Of a stretch of 64,000 nt of DNA, positions 12,621-24,799 are shown one piece after another. The stretch's first letter is position 1, and each line of letters opens with the position of its first letter. The stretch spans positions 2,728,001 through 2,792,000 of the forward strand of contig CM066308.1 of the NCBI GenBank assembly GCA_033807695.1, in the 5' to 3' direction. Made by a program: the position numbers and the translations under genes. The notes under the pieces were generated by a model. The model saw only the letters and a program-made list of their open reading frames with translations. It did no database searches and had not been told where the DNA came from. This stretch comes from Daedaleopsis sinensis. Its lineage: Eukaryota; Basidiomycota; Agaricomycetes; Polyporales; Polyporaceae.

Positions 12621-15018
12621 CTACATAATCATATCAGCAGAATCAGTATAGACACGTGCAGCATCAACAAGAGCTCTGCGAGATAACAGATGCGCTAGCC
12701 AAAAGATTTGCACGGATCCATCCTTCGCTCCCGAAAGCAGTGTCTCGCCATCTCTTGAGAAGGCAAGACATATTATCTTCCGCCTGCGATCACGGCTTAC
12801 GGTCCCAACACGACAGCCGTCCATCGTTCTCAACAGAGACAGAGAACCATCCTCCATCGCAAGTGCAACCAGCGTCCGGTCAAGCGAGAAGCATGCAGCG
12901 CGTATGCGCACGTCCTCCGAGTCGTCAACAACGGATATACGACCATTCAACACATGGCCGATCCCGAGTGCCGCCCTGCGCCCCACCCACAGCACTCGCA
13001 TGCCGTGAGGCGAGAACGAGAGCGCCACCGGCGGCCCAGTTTTCTCGGTGCTGAACACCGACGACTCCCGTTCGTCCTCGACAGACCACACCCGGATGGT
13101 GCTGTCCGATGCGGTCACAATGTACTGGCCCATGGGGTCGAATGCTGCCTGCTGGACAGCACCGGCGTGCTCTGGAAGCTCCAACGGCAAGTCGTCCATC
13201 AGGTCGACTGCATGGAGGTGACACTTGCCGTCCGAGGCGCAGGAGAGCAGCCAGCGCCTGTCGTCGGAAAACAGAACGAGCGTGACTCGGGCGGTGTGAG
13301 ACTCGATTGTGTAGTAGAGGGCACAGGGCCGCGTCGTCCAGACGCGGATGATCATGTCACCAGACGCTGTGGCGAGCGTTTTACCGTCGGGGGCCCAGAC
13401 GCATTCCTGGACGCGGCCACCACAGTTGTCCCACCGTTTCAGCTTGCGGCCATTCGAGACATCCCAGATCGTGAGGCACCCAGATCCGTCACCTGATGCC
13501 AGACGCTTGCTGTCTGGGGAGAACGCCAGACACAGGGGGATGAAGTCGGGATGGAGCTCATGGACGACCTTGAGGCGTCGGGTCAGCGTACTCCAGAGCA
13601 CGATGCTCATGTCGTCAGAGCAGCTCGCGACCCATTGACCATCGGGTGTTATTGCGAGACATGTCACGGAATCGTCGTGACCGGCTGCGGGCTCGTCTTC
13701 AGATAATGGTCGAAGTCAACACCGGGCCAGATACAGCATTAAATAGTATAACTGACCTGCGGAGCCTGCTATGACGCGCAACATTCCTCTAGTGTGTAAC
13801 AAAGGGAACACATTGTAAACAGCTGTCATTGCCGTAGTCCTGCTACTTCTGTGCTTCGCCCGCGGAAGTTCAACGGTTAGTCCTTGAAAAGCCCTCTCCG
13901 ACGAATAGCTTTCGCCGAGCTTGCGCAGCAAAAGAGCGTCGAGTGCATTGCACTCTTCGGTAACTGACAGAGAGACCAGGGAGTGAGGGAGCTTTGATGG
14001 GGGTTTATAGTCAAGGACTATTGTGACGACCTCGAGATGAGGGTACTGTGTAGCCACTTGGCATGACTCGAAAATCCTGCGTAGTGCTTGTGCTAAGGAT
14101 GATTCATCCCTCAGCTTTCCGGAGTATAGAGTGATTGACTGGACTTCGGGTAAAGCCCAGGGATCGTAGGGTGGTATCTGGGCTGCAGCATCATGCAGAT
14201 AATCAGCAGTGACTAGAAAGTTGGTTACTAGATGGCTTGTACTATACGCACTGTATATTTGGTCATCCAAATCACATGCGAGATGAACTTCAAGTTTCTC
14301 CACTAGGGAGACACGGTTGAGAATCAGGTTGACTGCACTTTGGGCAATGGCACCAATCTCAAGAGGTAATCGTTGAGCAGAAATTGAGACGACGAAGAGA
14401 GACACCTACCGACATGGTATGTATCTTGACGCGACCAGGTCGCCCGGTAACATAGACACCTCCACCAAGCTGGTGGAATCGCACATGGTGGAGGTGTAAT
14501 AGATCGAGACGCTCGATTGTGTCGAGGACCTGGAAGAGTGCAGAGACCGAGATGAAGGCCACGGACGTGAGGGCTAGCCGTTGCAACGTTTTCCAGCCAG
14601 GAGATCTGGTGAGCGCGGTCAAGACAATTCGATGAACGTTAAATAATGGCCGGTGGCCCGGGGGGTGAGAGCCTTGGGTATCATGCCCTTCAATATGCAA
14701 AATCCGTAAGCTGGGCAGGAGACGAAGCAAGGGCAGGAGGGACTCGAGGGAAGTGCCTGCCGCACGGTCGGAGACCTTCACTGAACGGACGATGGGATGA
14801 AAGGGACCCGGGGGAACATTGTTGAGGTAGAAGACCATGCTCTCGAGCTGCGATTTAGAGCAGACTCGCCAGCGAAGATGCAGATGATAGAGATACGTTC
14901 CCCGAATTGAGAGAGCACGACATGTGTGCCTGATGCTCCAGAGAGATGCAATGTCACCACTGAGCATGTCGATGATGTCTTCGAGGACTTCAATTGGGAG
15001 GTAGGACGTTTCCAACAT
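12621..15018 (-). CDS. F-box protein spliced in frame to WD40 repeats
   Basis: Predicted substrate receptor of an SCF ubiquitin ligase. Exons are 14410-15018, 13757-14357 and 12621-13696, giving 761 residues. The F-box is at about 5-45 (LPIEVLEDIIDML, then LWSIRHTCRAL). It is followed by about 350 residues of the leucine-rich type seen in basidiomycete F-box proteins, ending in FPLLHTRGMLRVIAGSA. A GTCAGT donor and GAAG acceptor join this in phase to a WD40 part with several repeats (TCLAITPDGQWVASCSDD, CVWAPDGKTLATASGD and others). The WD40 frame has no in-frame ATG before the first repeat, which supports one fused gene. The alternative is two genes: the F-box frame without this intron ends at 13716. 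Exon 1/2 use an intron of 52 nt. Confidence 0.7.
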
Positions 15019-15045
15019 TTGCACTCAGTGTACGGCAGATCGGAT

Positions 15046-15046
<1 letters not shown>

Positions 15047-15101
<55 letters not shown>

Positions 15102-15123
15102 AGAGAGAGATCTAAGAGAGAGA
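15047..15123. repeat. GA/CT microsatellite in the F-box/WD40 5' flank
   Basis: A near-continuous (GA)n tract of over 60 bp, preceded by a short (CA)n run and broken by two AGATCT interruptions. On the coding strand of the F-box gene it reads as (CT)n starting about 30 bp before the ATG. Confidence 0.9.
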
Positions 15124-15433
15124 AGAGGGGGCTACCATGTGGTACGGATTTCCCACGGTCCTTTTGAAGGGGAAACATATGTACGTAAGAATTCGATGTT
15201 GATGCACATATGGAGTCCGACTCGTCTGAGGAGGAGTGTGAAGTTGTCCAGATACATGGTACTCTCATCTATACCAAGTGAGTGCAAGAGCGAGTAGGCA
15301 AACGTGCTCAGTACAAACCACACGGCTGTCGCTCGATCCATGTAAGTACAATACTGTTCGCGTCCCATTACGCCGGCCGTAGAAGTAGCTGGGCTAGCGA
15401 GAAATGCATACGAGCGAAACGCACTACTGTCCG
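15124..15433. other. Intergenic region
   Basis: About 310 bp between the microsatellite and the BTB gene stop. Nothing recognised. Confidence 0.4.
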
Positions 15434-16576
15434 CTATGTAAGATCCAACTTCTCCAACTCGGCCCATGACGGTAACCCAACAATCCCTGGCAATTCCGCC
15501 CATATCTTGTCTCTAAGGGTCAAAATGTCCTTCTTGAACGCTCTACGACATGCTCCACATACATTCTGATCGTCCGCGAGCGAATCGATTGCTTGAACCA
15601 TGTAAGTGAGAGGGCCGGTACGGACGCTCCACGAGCGGGAGAGTCTCGAAGACAGCCGGAAGAACGCCCTCTCACATATTCCGGACTTCCCCGAGCAGGC
15701 TGGAGATGGGGTGCGTGCACCACAACTTTGTCGTATGAAGTCCAGAATGATGTCTAGTCGATGCTGGAACATGAGCGTGTAGTCCTGTATATCCCGTGTC
15801 GATAGCTGGTTGGATGGCCGGGAGGGGTGCTCAACCTTCAGCTTTGGGTGGTCTGCGCGCAGGAGATCGGAGAGAGGATAGAGCGATAGGAAGTATAATG
15901 CAGAAGGGACGAGGATGTCGACGTGTGTCTCGCGCGCGAGGTTGAGGACATGGAGGGGATGAGCGTATGGGTATGTCAGGTCGTGGACGAGAGGAGCCTT
16001 GACCGCACGCTCGATAAATCGGTCGTGCCCCTGTAGTGTATGAGGCCATGTCTCGAGGAGGTGTTTGATGACTTGTCGTCGTAGATGTGCGATGAAGTAC
16101 TTCGTCGCTAACCGGAGGATGCCCGCGACGTAGTAGAAGTCTTGTATGCTGTGGTGTTGGAATGATCTGAAGATCCCAGGGTAGAGCAACGACCATTGAA
16201 GCAAGCGCACCGAGAAACGAAGATGTCGGTCACAATGAGTTCGACGGGAGGGACGCGTGCGACGCACCGCGTGCCGGAGTTAGACTCACGCTCCGTCGTA
16301 CAGCGTGCGGATGAGCGCACTCAACTCCGTCGGGCGGTCGTACATTCGCACCACCTGACACCCATCCGCAAACTCCATATCCGAAGTGTCTGGCATGGGC
16401 ATCTCGAACATCGACTGGAAGACTTCTGAATGTCGGGCAAGCATCCCGCGGTGGACCTTGAACGCGACAGTCGCGTTCGAGGCAGTGTCCTCGGTGAGAA
16501 CGACAACGTTGCCGTCGTCGAACCAGACTTCTCCACGCTGGCTGAGAGGGATTGTTGGCCGTGGGGATGGGTGCAT
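15434..16576 (-). CDS. BTB/POZ domain protein
   Basis: BTB domains mediate protein-protein contacts, often with Cullin-3 ligases. Exons are 16290-16576 and 15434-16166, encoding 339 residues. The domain starts at about residue 18 (VWFDDGNVVVLTEDT) and includes FKVHRGMLARHSEVFQSMF and, across the intron, LYDGASFQHHSIQDF. The following block (ILRLATKYFIAHLRRQVIKH) is typical of the large basidiomycete BTB family. The C-terminal part has a CGAC pair in an Ala/Arg-rich segment but no second known domain. Its start lies 238 bp from the start of MON1 on the other strand. No specific partner can be inferred. Confidence 0.85.
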
Positions 16577-16814
16577 TCAGTGATCGAGTGGATCGAGAGG
16601 TGTGTTCATATGTTTGGATGCGGAGGATAGTGGAGGTTGAGATGAAGGAATGGCGTAGACGCCGCACCTCTCCCACCCGTGCTTGACCTCGAAGTAAGTA
16701 CTACTACTAGGGTCCTCTAGATCTGCTTGTTTCCTGCGCAGGCTTCATCCCGCTGTGATCAATTGACGACAACGCCTGCACACATGAGAATGCTGTAGAC
16801 CACCATATTTCCCG
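16577..16814. promoter_or_regulatory. Divergent promoter, BTB gene and MON1
   Basis: The 238 bp between two start codons on opposite strands must contain both promoters. No TATA box stands out. Confidence 0.5.
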
Positions 16815-19207
16815 ATGTCGAACACACCACGCACCCCGCGTTCACGCACTCCGTCTCGAGTTCCGTCTCGCTCTGTCACGCCCGTGCCCAGTCTCTCAGC
16901 ATCTCGACTCACCGCGCGCCCTACAATCAGATCGCAACCCTCAGTATCGTCACTGAGGGTGTACAGCTATGGCTCGGCGGCACACTCCCCAAGTTCCATT
17001 GCCCCGCCTGGACAGCCCGAGAGCGGGGAAGCGAGTTCAAGCTCGTCTATAGCCGAGGGCATTCTGGTGCAAGACCTAGATGCAGAGGTTGATATCATCA
17101 GCGGAGAGCAGGGGAGTGCGGATGGGCTGGTTGAGTCCTCCGCCGGGAACGAGGAGTCGAAGAAGAACTTGCGCGACCAGCTGCGGCGGACCCTGAGCAA
17201 GAAGGAGTCGTTTACAGGTACGTCGGACCAACATGGACATTGCAATCCATACACACAAAGCTTGCTATTAGACGTGTCAGCTTTCAGACGAAAATATAGC
17301 GAGAAGTCATTTTCCATGCAGGAGGTCGCTCATACACCAGGTTTGCAGGCACTCAACCCTCCCCATGCATGACTATACTTAGTGTTCTACAACACAGCGG
17401 AGCAGTACGCACCTCGTCAGTACTTCGTCCTGACCGATGCTGGAAAGCCGGTCTTCGTGAGGTAAGCCCTCGCTCTACTTGCCATGGTGTATATCATCCT
17501 TATCACACAGCTCAGTGACCAGGATGCCGACTCAGACAGCGTCACGTCCATGATTGGCATTATCCAAGCATTGGTGTCCATTTTCCTCGACGATGGCGAC
17601 AAGCTGCGATGCATCAATGCTGGAAGTACGCGAATAGTCTTCCTCATGCGACCGCCGTTGTACTACGTATGCGCGTCCTCGTGGGGCGAGCCGGAATCCG
17701 TGGTCAGTATAAACCATTGTGTTTTTTGCCGTCACACATTCACGTTTGCGAAGCAAGACCAGATTCCACCTTGAGTATCTGCATCTTCAAATCTTGAGCG
17801 TGGTCTCAGCTGAGCAGCTTCGGCGGATGTTTGAGCAACGGCGGAATTTTGACCTGAGGAGGCTCCTAGGAGGTAGGCTAACGTATCTCTCACTTGTTCG
17901 TGGCTGTTGACCTTTGTCTACAGGTGCAGAACCCTTCCTGTTTTCCCTCTTATCTAGGCTCGAATGGGACTTGGCGATGAGCACGTCGTCCCTCCATTGT
18001 CTCAAGCTCGACCCTACCTTGAGGAAATCCATCGCGGACATACTCGTTCCCACAGCGAAGATTAAGGTGCGCACACGGACCCCTGCGACTTCGACAGTAC
18101 GATGATACTGATGAGTGTGCGTATGCAGGAGATGCTATATGTGATCTTGTTTGCTCAAGGTCGCGTGATCACCCTGGTGCGACCCAAGAAACATTCTATT
18201 CACCCATCTGGTACGAGTCGCCGCGCATATAACCAGTTCCTGCCTTTTGAAAGACATATCAGACCTCCATATCTTGATGAATACCATCCACTCGCCCTCG
18301 ATCCTGAACAACTCAGCCGCGGCATCATGGCTCCCCGTTTGTCTTCCGAAATTCAACGCAGCCGCATTCGTGAATGCGTATGTCATGTTTCTACCTCGGA
18401 GCGATGCAGCGCCACAAACGCTATTGGAAGAGGCTACTGGAAGTATTGCTCCCAGTTCCGAGGAACTGCAGCCGGACGATGCCGCAAGTACTCGAAGCTT
18501 GCGCCCTGGAGTAGCCGCCAGTCGTCCAACAGAAGTAGGACTTGTCTGTGTGAGTGGGGGCGCCGACTTCGAGGCGGTGCGGGGTTGGGCCGACACCGTG
18601 TCTAACGTGGGTCTATTCATTCTGCGGATGCGTAGCCATCTCACGTTTGGCCCAGAGACTTGCGAATGACGGCTTGATGAAGTCTCTCTATGATGCTATC
18701 ACGCAAGGCAACACCGAATATTCCGTCTCGAATCTCAGCATTCCTGGGTTAAGGCACTTCGTTTATAAATCGCGATCGCATGTCCAAGTGACAATGCCCA
18801 TGTTTGAGGACCCGTACGACAAACCAAACGAGAAGCGCAGGTGTGCATCGTCGTGTCAGCTTAACATCGTCAATCTCACTGACCGCTATGGGGGACAGGT
18901 TGATTACGTTGTATCAGACTATCTTCGACGCGATCCATGCGAAATCCGGGCAAGAGCGCACCCTCAAGCTGCAATATCTCCGGACGAGCCAGGAGAGTGT
19001 CATGGGATGGGTGCGTCGCTTGATTCATGGTTGGCTTCCCATTTCGATGAATACTATCGACCACAGATCACACAACCCTTTGAGCTCTACGTTGCGCTGT
19101 CCCCGCGATTACCCAAGAGCGCTGCGGTAGGCGCTGCGAACGCGATAGCGCGGTGGATACAGAAGGAAGAGAAGCAACTGTTCCTCAGGGATGCGCCCAT
19201 ATTCTAG
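16815..19207 (+). CDS. MON1: Vacuolar fusion protein MON1
   Basis: MON1 pairs with CCZ1 as the exchange factor that activates Rab7/Ypt7 on late endosomes, vacuoles and autophagosomes. Exons: 16815-17217, 17398-17461, 17516-17702, 17758-17872, 17924-18066, 18129-18210, 18263-18606, 18656-18840, 18899-19010 and 19067-19207, encoding 591 residues. A Ser-rich N-terminal region of about 130 residues precedes the longin-domain signature YFVLTDAGKPVF. Further family blocks are MIGIIQALVSIF, FLMRPPLYYVCASS, LEYLHLQILSVVSAEQL, PGLRHFVYKSRSHVQVTMP and, at the C-terminus, ELYVALSPRLPKSAAV. The first intron as modelled is 180 nt and could hide another small exon; the remaining junctions are consistent. 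Confidence 0.92.
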
Positions 19208-19713
19208 ATGTACTGATAGTTCTATATCGTCTTACGATGTCGCATGACTTTACATGTTAGTTTGTGCTTCTGCGCTGGGTTGCGTGTTGAGCTCCGAGTC
19301 AAGTCAGCGTCGTTTTCAACGACTTGCGTACGCATAATAGAATAGCAACCCTTGCACCAATCACCTCAAAGATTAGCCACTCCGGACTGACTAAATGAGA
19401 TAAACCCCGGCGGCGTCCGGAGAAACATGTTAATTTTACGGAGGGCCTTCCAACATACTGCAGTTACGAATGGTGGGGCTCACTACTGGATTGACTCTGA
19501 GACGATTGAGCACTAGCGCGATGAGAATGGCGTACAAGAAGGAACCACGACGACTAGCAGTGCCAGACAACCAGTGGTTGACGTTGATATCAGCGATCAG
19601 GAGTCTGCCAGAGGCTCCTGATTCATATACAAGAGGAAGTACTTTCCAGGCGTTAAGAAATTAGTACAATGTCTCGTGATACAATATATGCTACATGTTG
19701 CGATCGTTCTTCT
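19208..19713. other. Convergent 3' flanks of MON1 and UFD2
   Basis: About 500 bp with no recognised gene or RNA. Confidence 0.45.
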
Positions 19714-22700
19714 CTAAGAATCAGATACGTCCATGTGGACAATGTCCTCCGCCGGCACATCGTAGGCGGTATTCTGGTTGCGGCGCTCAGCGAGGAACGC
19801 ATCTATGCGCTGTTTGAGCTCAACATCTGCGATAGAGTTCAGAACGTGAGGAGCTTGAGCGTGTATGAAGAGAGAGATGGCAACGTACTAGGAATAACAT
19901 CCTCAATGGACATTGGCTGACGGTTGAAGGGATCCTTAGTGTCGGAGAGCAGGTGCGCTTTGATGGTGGACCTGTCCACGACCGCTCGGGAGGACGGGAG
20001 TATGACAGGGTCGCGCATGATAGTGTACATGAGCTGGTCTAGATAGCGAAATGCGTCAGGCGGAGAGGCAACTCGCACGCGTAGTCGCAAGCACGCACCC
20101 AAGAATTCGTCTGGGATCTCCCCCAGATCCTCCTCCGCCTCCAGGGTTGCTTTCGTCTCCTCGACTTTGACCACGAACAGCCTCAGCCTCTCGATCTCGT
20201 CCGGTGACTTCGTGTTGATGCGCTTTAGGATGTTCGCTGCGTCCTCAAAGAGCTCCTTACGGTAGCTGCGCCCGTCCGCTGCAACGGCGCGTGCAAACTC
20301 GCCCTGGTCGCTCAGGTTAAGGTACACCTGCACGATGTCGCTTAGGAGTTGCCCCGGTTTGAACTTGAACTTCTCAGGGTTCTGCACTTTGAGCTCCCGG
20401 CACTTCGGGCCGGCGAGCGCCTCAAGGTTGTAGTTCAGCATCGCTGCGAGCTTGTCGACGATCTCGGGGACCATGAACGGCGACTTGGTCTCCCCGGTGA
20501 ATATCTTGAGAAGATCAACAGTGGAGTTGCCCAGCTGTACGTAGCCGCTAGCGTGTCTCTCGAGCCCGCGGAGGGTGCTTTCACGTTCCCGACGATACTG
20601 AGGAGTCTGCGCCTCGTATGTTGCCCTGTCCTTCATCTCAGTTTGAATCTCGTGGATTTTGGCGAGTTCGGATAACGATTCGTCCAGGAGGTAGGTAACA
20701 TCGTTGATCATGAGGTTAACGAAGCGAACAAATTTTTCAGAGTTGTGACTAATATTTTGTGACGATTAGAGGACGTTCCCTACGATATAAGGGATGTTCC
20801 GACTTACATAGCTTCATTGGTGAGTGCCTCACGATGGGCCGCGTTGTTCCAGATCGTCTTGAAAATGTGTGCAATGTTCCGCCGGGAGTCTAGATGTCTA
20901 GGTCAGCTCGCTGAAGAGGAGCGAAGGGATTCATACTCACTGAATTTGTCGTAGAACTGCGAGCTGGCGCCTGTCTGTTCGACCTCTACATGGCGATGTT
21001 AGACGTGTTCACGCTAAGGGTAATTGAAAATTGTACCAATGTAGAAGTGCATCAGCGCAGGCATCAAATGTTTCAAGGCCATGGGGTGGGTGTTCAGCAG
21101 CGTAGTGAGCACATTGCGATGCTCGCCCCAATTCCATGTTCCGTAGAACAAGACCTTGGCAATCGTTATGGGCACGTCCAATGCAATACTGTAGAATCAT
21201 CCACTCACCTCGACAATTTTGGCCTTCAAGAAAGGATTCTTGATGTACCAAGTTGAGGTGAGGAATGTAAGACACCACATGAGCATCTCATTCTTCCCCG
21301 ACAGCTCCAGGCTCTTTGGGCTCTGCCTAAAAAGTTGGGCTTCTAGTCGGTGTCATTAAACGTACTGTTAGTGAACAAGCCTACCTGATGACGAAAAGGT
21401 AGTATTCGATCACATCTTCTAGCAGGTACTCTGGCAACACACGGAACGAAGTTGGGACTTCCTTGGGCAGAGGAAGGCTGCGTCAAGAGATGAGCCATAC
21501 AGTGTAAGGGTCGTTGAGGTAAGTGTGTGTGTAGCTTACTCGACAAGTGTCGTTGGGTGCTGCTTGCGAGGGTCAACGTGGCGGATCAACCATGTCGACA
21601 CGAGGTTGGCAAAACTGATCGACCGGAAGACAAGCTCGGGCTCCCCGAGTTGTGTCTCGTAAGCCAACTGTGCGGCATATATCTTGTCCTGTTCGGCCTG
21701 TTCATCTTTGTAAGCAATGAACACACGGGCAAGCACATGCAATATAGAACGAACCTTTCCAGCGTTGATCGTCGCCTCTGTACGAGCCTGGTACGGTGTC
21801 TACACTCCGTCACGTCCTCAGGACCCAGTTTCCAGCAAAATGAAGATTTTATCTCACCCCTCTCCACGAATTATCGCCCTGGATTGCTTCGAGGTGTCGA
21901 CGAATGTCATCATATTCCCTTGCTAGGTGCTCGACGCTGTTGACAAGTTTCTGCTGTCCGATGTGGTTTGCAGCGAGGGTCAGGTAGTAAATGTCCGAGA
22001 TGAAGTTCGGCGGTGCTTTAAAAGCGTCAGAACCTGCTATGAAAGGAGATAGAGATCGCTTCTACCATTAGCGTCAGCGTTCTCCTTAGTCCACGTATCT
22101 GCTTCATCGTTCGTCGCGTTCACACGGGTCTCCTCTTTGAGGTCAATTCGAGTAGAGTGCGCGTAATATGCAGCATCAATCTTATCCATCTGCGCCAACA
22201 AGACCTCAATGTCTATCGAACTGGGTCATAACAAGAAGGCTGACCTTGCTATACTGCGAATCCATAAACGGCTCGCAGAATTGCAGAAGAATTATCTGCA
22301 AGTTCATGATGAAGCAATCAGACGAGACCGTCAGCATGTCAACCTGTGGAGTCAAGCGAGTTAGTCTCAAGGTGTTCAAGGACTAACTGTATGAGTAGCA
22401 ACCAACCTGCATGCCTGCCCGCCTGCGGTTCAAGTTGATCGCGCGCGCGAAGAATTGCAACACGGACTCTCTTGCAGACGGCGATGCACGGACAAGCGTG
22501 TTGAAGACCTGGAACAGCGACGACTGTGAAGGCCGATCTTAGCTGGAAACTCTTCATTACTTTCAATTGCAGGGTTCCTACCTGGAGGGTCTTGAGTGTT
22601 CCGCGAAGGCTCGCTGTCGCAGAGCTAATCTCTCCTGATGGCCTAGTCTCATGGTTGGAGAAGTACGAGCTCGCGATAGAAGGCTAAGAATGACAGTGGT

Positions 22701-24152
22701 CAGCGTAAAGTCAGCGCTTGCACATGCTAAAACCTAAGACACATACCCATTCCTGATGGAACACGCCCAATCTGAGCAGGCGTCCCATCAAGCTCTTGAG
22801 CTCAAATTCAGGTGCGGGGACGTCTGGGTTCCATTCTGGCAACCTCGTAATCATGTTGGCGACCGCCTTCACGCTCACGAGGGCCTCGAGCCCACTGATG
22901 ATGCCGCGCCACCCATCTCCGCTTGCGAAGCCGACATCGAGCGACTCGTGCCAGCATAGCTTGACGACTACCGGTCCTAGGACAGAGTCGAGATCACCGT
23001 CTGGCTCGAATCGCCTCGCTATATCCTGGAGGAACAACTCAATCTCGGAAGAATCAAGCATATTGCTGGACGAGGTGGACAGGTACGGCCCAGAGAGTGC
23101 GGAGAGCGAAATGAAGGATGAGACGAGTTCTTGAGCACCGAATTCTTTCCCCGGAATGCTGGGTTGAGGGAACATCTCAGGTTCCTGAAGGGTTAGACCG
23201 GTGTAGCTGATGATGAGGTCACGCAGCTTGTCGAGAACATTGGTTGCTTGTTGCTGTTGCAGTGGCATGAAGTTCTGTAGTACGTGCTGCTAAGTGTGGT
23301 GTGCGATAGGATGCGAGGTGCCTTTTTACCTTCCGCAATACTGTAGACCTGACCGTGTTGAGACGTTTCCAGCTGCCAATAAGAAACTCCAAAACTGTTT
23401 GCTGTGATGGTAGCGAGGCGAGCACAGGAAGGAAATCTAGATCATCACTGTCTTACAATCAGTTTCTGAGGCTTGTGGATCGATTGAGAGGGATGTGAGG
23501 GACAATGCACTCACGACATGCCCTGAGGATCGAGCTCTAGCCGCGCAATCAGGATCCGGTCCGCTACTTCAGCACTCAGTTGCAACGACGACCCTACGGA
23601 ACCCAGTATTATGGTAGTTAGTTAAGATGAGCATGCATGATCAACATTCCACATGCCTTCGCTCTGCATTTCATCTGCCAGGTTCTTCAGCCATACGACC
23701 TCGTAGCCGCTCTTCTCCGCCACTTCTTTCTAGCCCTCCCATGAGCATCATCCGGGACGCATCACAACAAACAGCATACCTTCAAAGTGACATTGAACAC
23801 AGTTGAAACTGTCTCATCCTCCCAGACTGGAAGATCGAGAGTCACGGGGGCGGCCACCGCCGGAGCTTTCTTCTTGAGTGGCACAGGCGACGGCGCAGCA
23901 ATGACGGGTTCAGCGGGTCTTTTCTGCACGGGCGGTGGCGCGCTCGCTTTCTTGGGAGCTGGCGAGGGTGCGGGCGGGGGTGCGGGGGTGCTGGACGTAG
24001 ATGCAGCCGGACTAGGACTCGAGGACGCGGCTCCTTGAAGCTTAGCTAACCGCTTCAGACGGATCTGCATTCCCTGCGTGAGCGCGATGTTCTGTATCGA
24101 CTGAGATCATGGAGCATACCCTCTCCGCGTCGTCTTGAGGGTTCGAGGCCAT
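19714..24152 (-). CDS. UFD2: Ubiquitin conjugation factor E4 (U-box)
   Basis: E4 enzyme that extends ubiquitin chains on pre-ubiquitinated substrates and works with Cdc48 in proteasomal and ER-linked degradation. The start at 24152 gives MASNPQDDAER joined to IRLKRLAKLQ, then a Pro/Ala-rich linker at 23800-24040. Family core blocks are seen throughout, for example LMGRLLRLGVFHQEW (about 22760) and the stretch around LNYNLEALAGPKCRELKV (about 20400). The U-box is encoded by 19889-20038 and 19714-19826 (IMRDPVILPSSRAVVDRSTI, then KDPFNRQP), with an intron at 20039-20098 just before it. The stop is at 19714-19716. The gene has many introns in 20700-23800; the intervening exons are evident from open segments but were not all resolved, so the total is estimated at about 1,050-1,100 residues. 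Confidence 0.9.
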
Positions 24153-24325
24153 GGTTGTGAGGGGGGTGATGGGAGTAGAGCAATAGGCGAATACGGCCTA
24201 CTGGCCTCGGTGATCAAGCGAAGTCAGTCAAGCGCCCATATCGTGCATCGGACGCGTGACGAGATCACCCCCCTCCTCCACCCTCCGTCCATCGTCCACC
24301 ACGCCGTAACTCCGAGTTCAAGACC
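24153..24325. promoter_or_regulatory. Divergent promoter, UFD2 and bL35m
   Basis: Only 173 bp separate the two start codons, so UFD2 and the mitochondrial ribosomal gene probably share a bidirectional promoter. No TATA box stands out. Confidence 0.5.
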
Positions 24326-24656
24326 ATGTTCCTGTTTACGCGTGTCTTTTCGGCAACTCGTCTGTTCTCGACGTCTGCGGTCGCCCAATTCCCGAAACTC
24401 AAGTCACATTCCGGAGCAAAGAAGCGGTGGAGGTCGATTGCGTCGGGTATATTCAAGCGGGTGCGTCCAGTGTCGATCTCTCGGTCTTCAGGGTGGTCTA
24501 CTGACGTTATGCTGCTATATCCAGGCAAAGGCGGGGCATAAACATCTGAACGTAAACAAGAGTCCCGCACGGAAGAACGCATTGAGTCAGACCACCTACT
24601 CGCACGGCTCTCAAACCGCTACACTCAAAAAGCTACTGCCCTATGGTTCACCATGA
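24326..24656 (+). CDS. MRPL35: Mitochondrial ribosomal protein bL35
   Basis: Component of the large subunit of the mitochondrial ribosome. Exons 24326-24460 and 24525-24656 encode 88 residues. The first 20 residues are rich in Phe, Arg, Ser and Thr without acidic residues, as in a mitochondrial targeting peptide (MFLFTRVFSATRLFSTSAVA). The mature part follows the bL35 pattern: KLKSHSGAKKRW, GIFKRAKAGHKHLNVNKS, and a basic Leu-rich end (LKKLLPYG). Its size and strongly basic nature fit the family. Confidence 0.88.
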
Positions 24657-24799
24657 GAAGAGGAGAGATTTGAGATCGTAGACGGCATCATGGTGCGTAT
24701 GCTGTCGTGCTCATCGCTCTTGTGCTGAATGTGTCTCTAGCTCTACATCCATTGTACTATTCTACGCCGCCTGTCGTTTAATGCACCCTGGATCCATAC

